NCBI GenBank assembly: GCA_007133875.1
Contig: SLLW01000141.1
Location: 1-5,899 of the forward strand
Length of the DNA: 5,899 nucleotides
From: Balneolales bacterium
GTDB lineage: Bacteria > Bacteroidota > Rhodothermia > Balneolales > Natronogracilivirgulaceae
Reading direction: 5' to 3'
Shown here piece by piece: positions 5,561-5,899 of this stretch (its first letter is position 1; each line of letters begins with the position of its first letter). Position numbers and translations under genes: made by a program. Under the pieces are notes generated by a model that made no database searches, was not told the origin of the DNA, and saw nothing but the letters and a program-made list of their open reading frames with translations.

Positions 5561-5899
5561 ATGGCTTCTGAATACATAATTATGGGTGATGTGATCGGCA
5601 GCAGCAAACAGGATGCTGTCGGGCTGATGGAGAATGTTCAGGAGGTAATACGCAGCGCAAATCGTGAGTTCAAAAAGGATCTTCGCTCACCACTGACCGT
5701 CACGCTGGGTGATGAATTCCAGGGAGTGGCGTCTTCTCTCGACAAAGCCGTCCGGATATTGTTCTACCTGGATGAAATCCGGCTCCGGAAGGAGTGGATG
5801 TTTTCATTCCGGTATGTCATTCATTACGGGGAGATTGATACCGATATCAACACGGAAGTGGCTTATGGCATGCTTGGAGAGGGGCTTACAAAAGCAAGA
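5561..5899 (+). CDS. SatD-family protein, N-terminal 113 residues (3' end outside window)
   Basis: The frame is open from the ATG at 5561 to the right edge. The product resembles SatD-family proteins, named after satD of the Streptococcus mutans sat acid-tolerance operon; the biochemical function of the family is not established. Supporting motifs are YIIMGDVIGSS (5-15), a helix at about 19-39, PLTVTLGDEFQGV (44-56), a helix with DKAVRILFYLDEIR (61-74), FRYVIHYGEIDT (83-94) and GMLGEGLTKAR (103-113). From memory, full-length members are about 200-220 aa and often end in a helix-turn-helix, which would lie beyond the window. ATG 5561 is preferred over the internal ATG at 5582 because the family usually has a beta strand before the GD motif. 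There is no Shine-Dalgarno sequence: palindrome copy 4 ends 2 nt before the start. The gene is separated from ftsZ by a terminator and has its own AT-rich regulatory region, so it is probably a separate, possibly autoregulated unit. Confidence 0.82.
   Translation, partial: MASEYIIMGDVIGSSKQDAVGLMENVQEVIRSANREFKKDLRSPLTVTLGDEFQGVASSLDKAVRILFYLDEIRLRKEWMFSFRYVIHYGEIDTDINTEVAYGMLGEGLTKAR

Overview
The window is the 3' end of a division and cell-wall (dcw) gene cluster, followed by the start of an unrelated, separately controlled gene. All genes lie on the + strand. In order they are: the C-terminal third of murG (cut by the left edge), complete murC, ftsQ, ftsA and ftsZ, a strong intrinsic terminator, an AT-rich regulatory stretch with four evenly spaced palindromes, and the first 113 codons of a SatD-family gene (cut by the right edge).

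The organism is probably a Bacteroidota-like bacterium, with the Balneolota/Rhodothermota side of that group as my best guess. The support is the gene order murG-murC-ftsQ-ftsA-ftsZ with no ddl or murB between murC and ftsQ, a MurC metal-site motif with an aromatic residue (EADEFDRTFL), a FtsZ tail ending PAFLRKIMD, and the lack of clear Shine-Dalgarno sequences in front of ftsQ, ftsA and satD. Lineage is inferred from family memory, not from a search.

Positions 1-5334 form one working unit. MurG makes lipid II and MurC adds the first L-alanine to UDP-MurNAc, both for peptidoglycan precursor supply. FtsQ, FtsA and FtsZ build the division ring. murG and murC overlap by 4 nt (ATGA). The other gaps are 43, 62 and 34 nt, so one polycistronic transcript is likely. 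It ends at the hairpin plus T-tract at 5355-5388. These genes look intact and ordinary.

The unusual part is 5451-5560, which is only 19/110 G+C while the surrounding genes are near half G+C. It carries four 17-bp imperfect palindromes of consensus TTTCAYTWWWAGTGAAA, whose centres are 28, 29 and 29 bp apart. The last one lies inside a 10-bp perfect inverted repeat that runs into the start codon of satD. This looks like a cooperative operator array controlling satD. The SatD N-terminal half also shows a motif order resembling class III nucleotidyl cyclases (GD near the N-terminus, GDEF, an R-x-x-IHYGEI segment, GxGLxxAR). That raises the possibility of a nucleotide-binding sensor, but this is inference.
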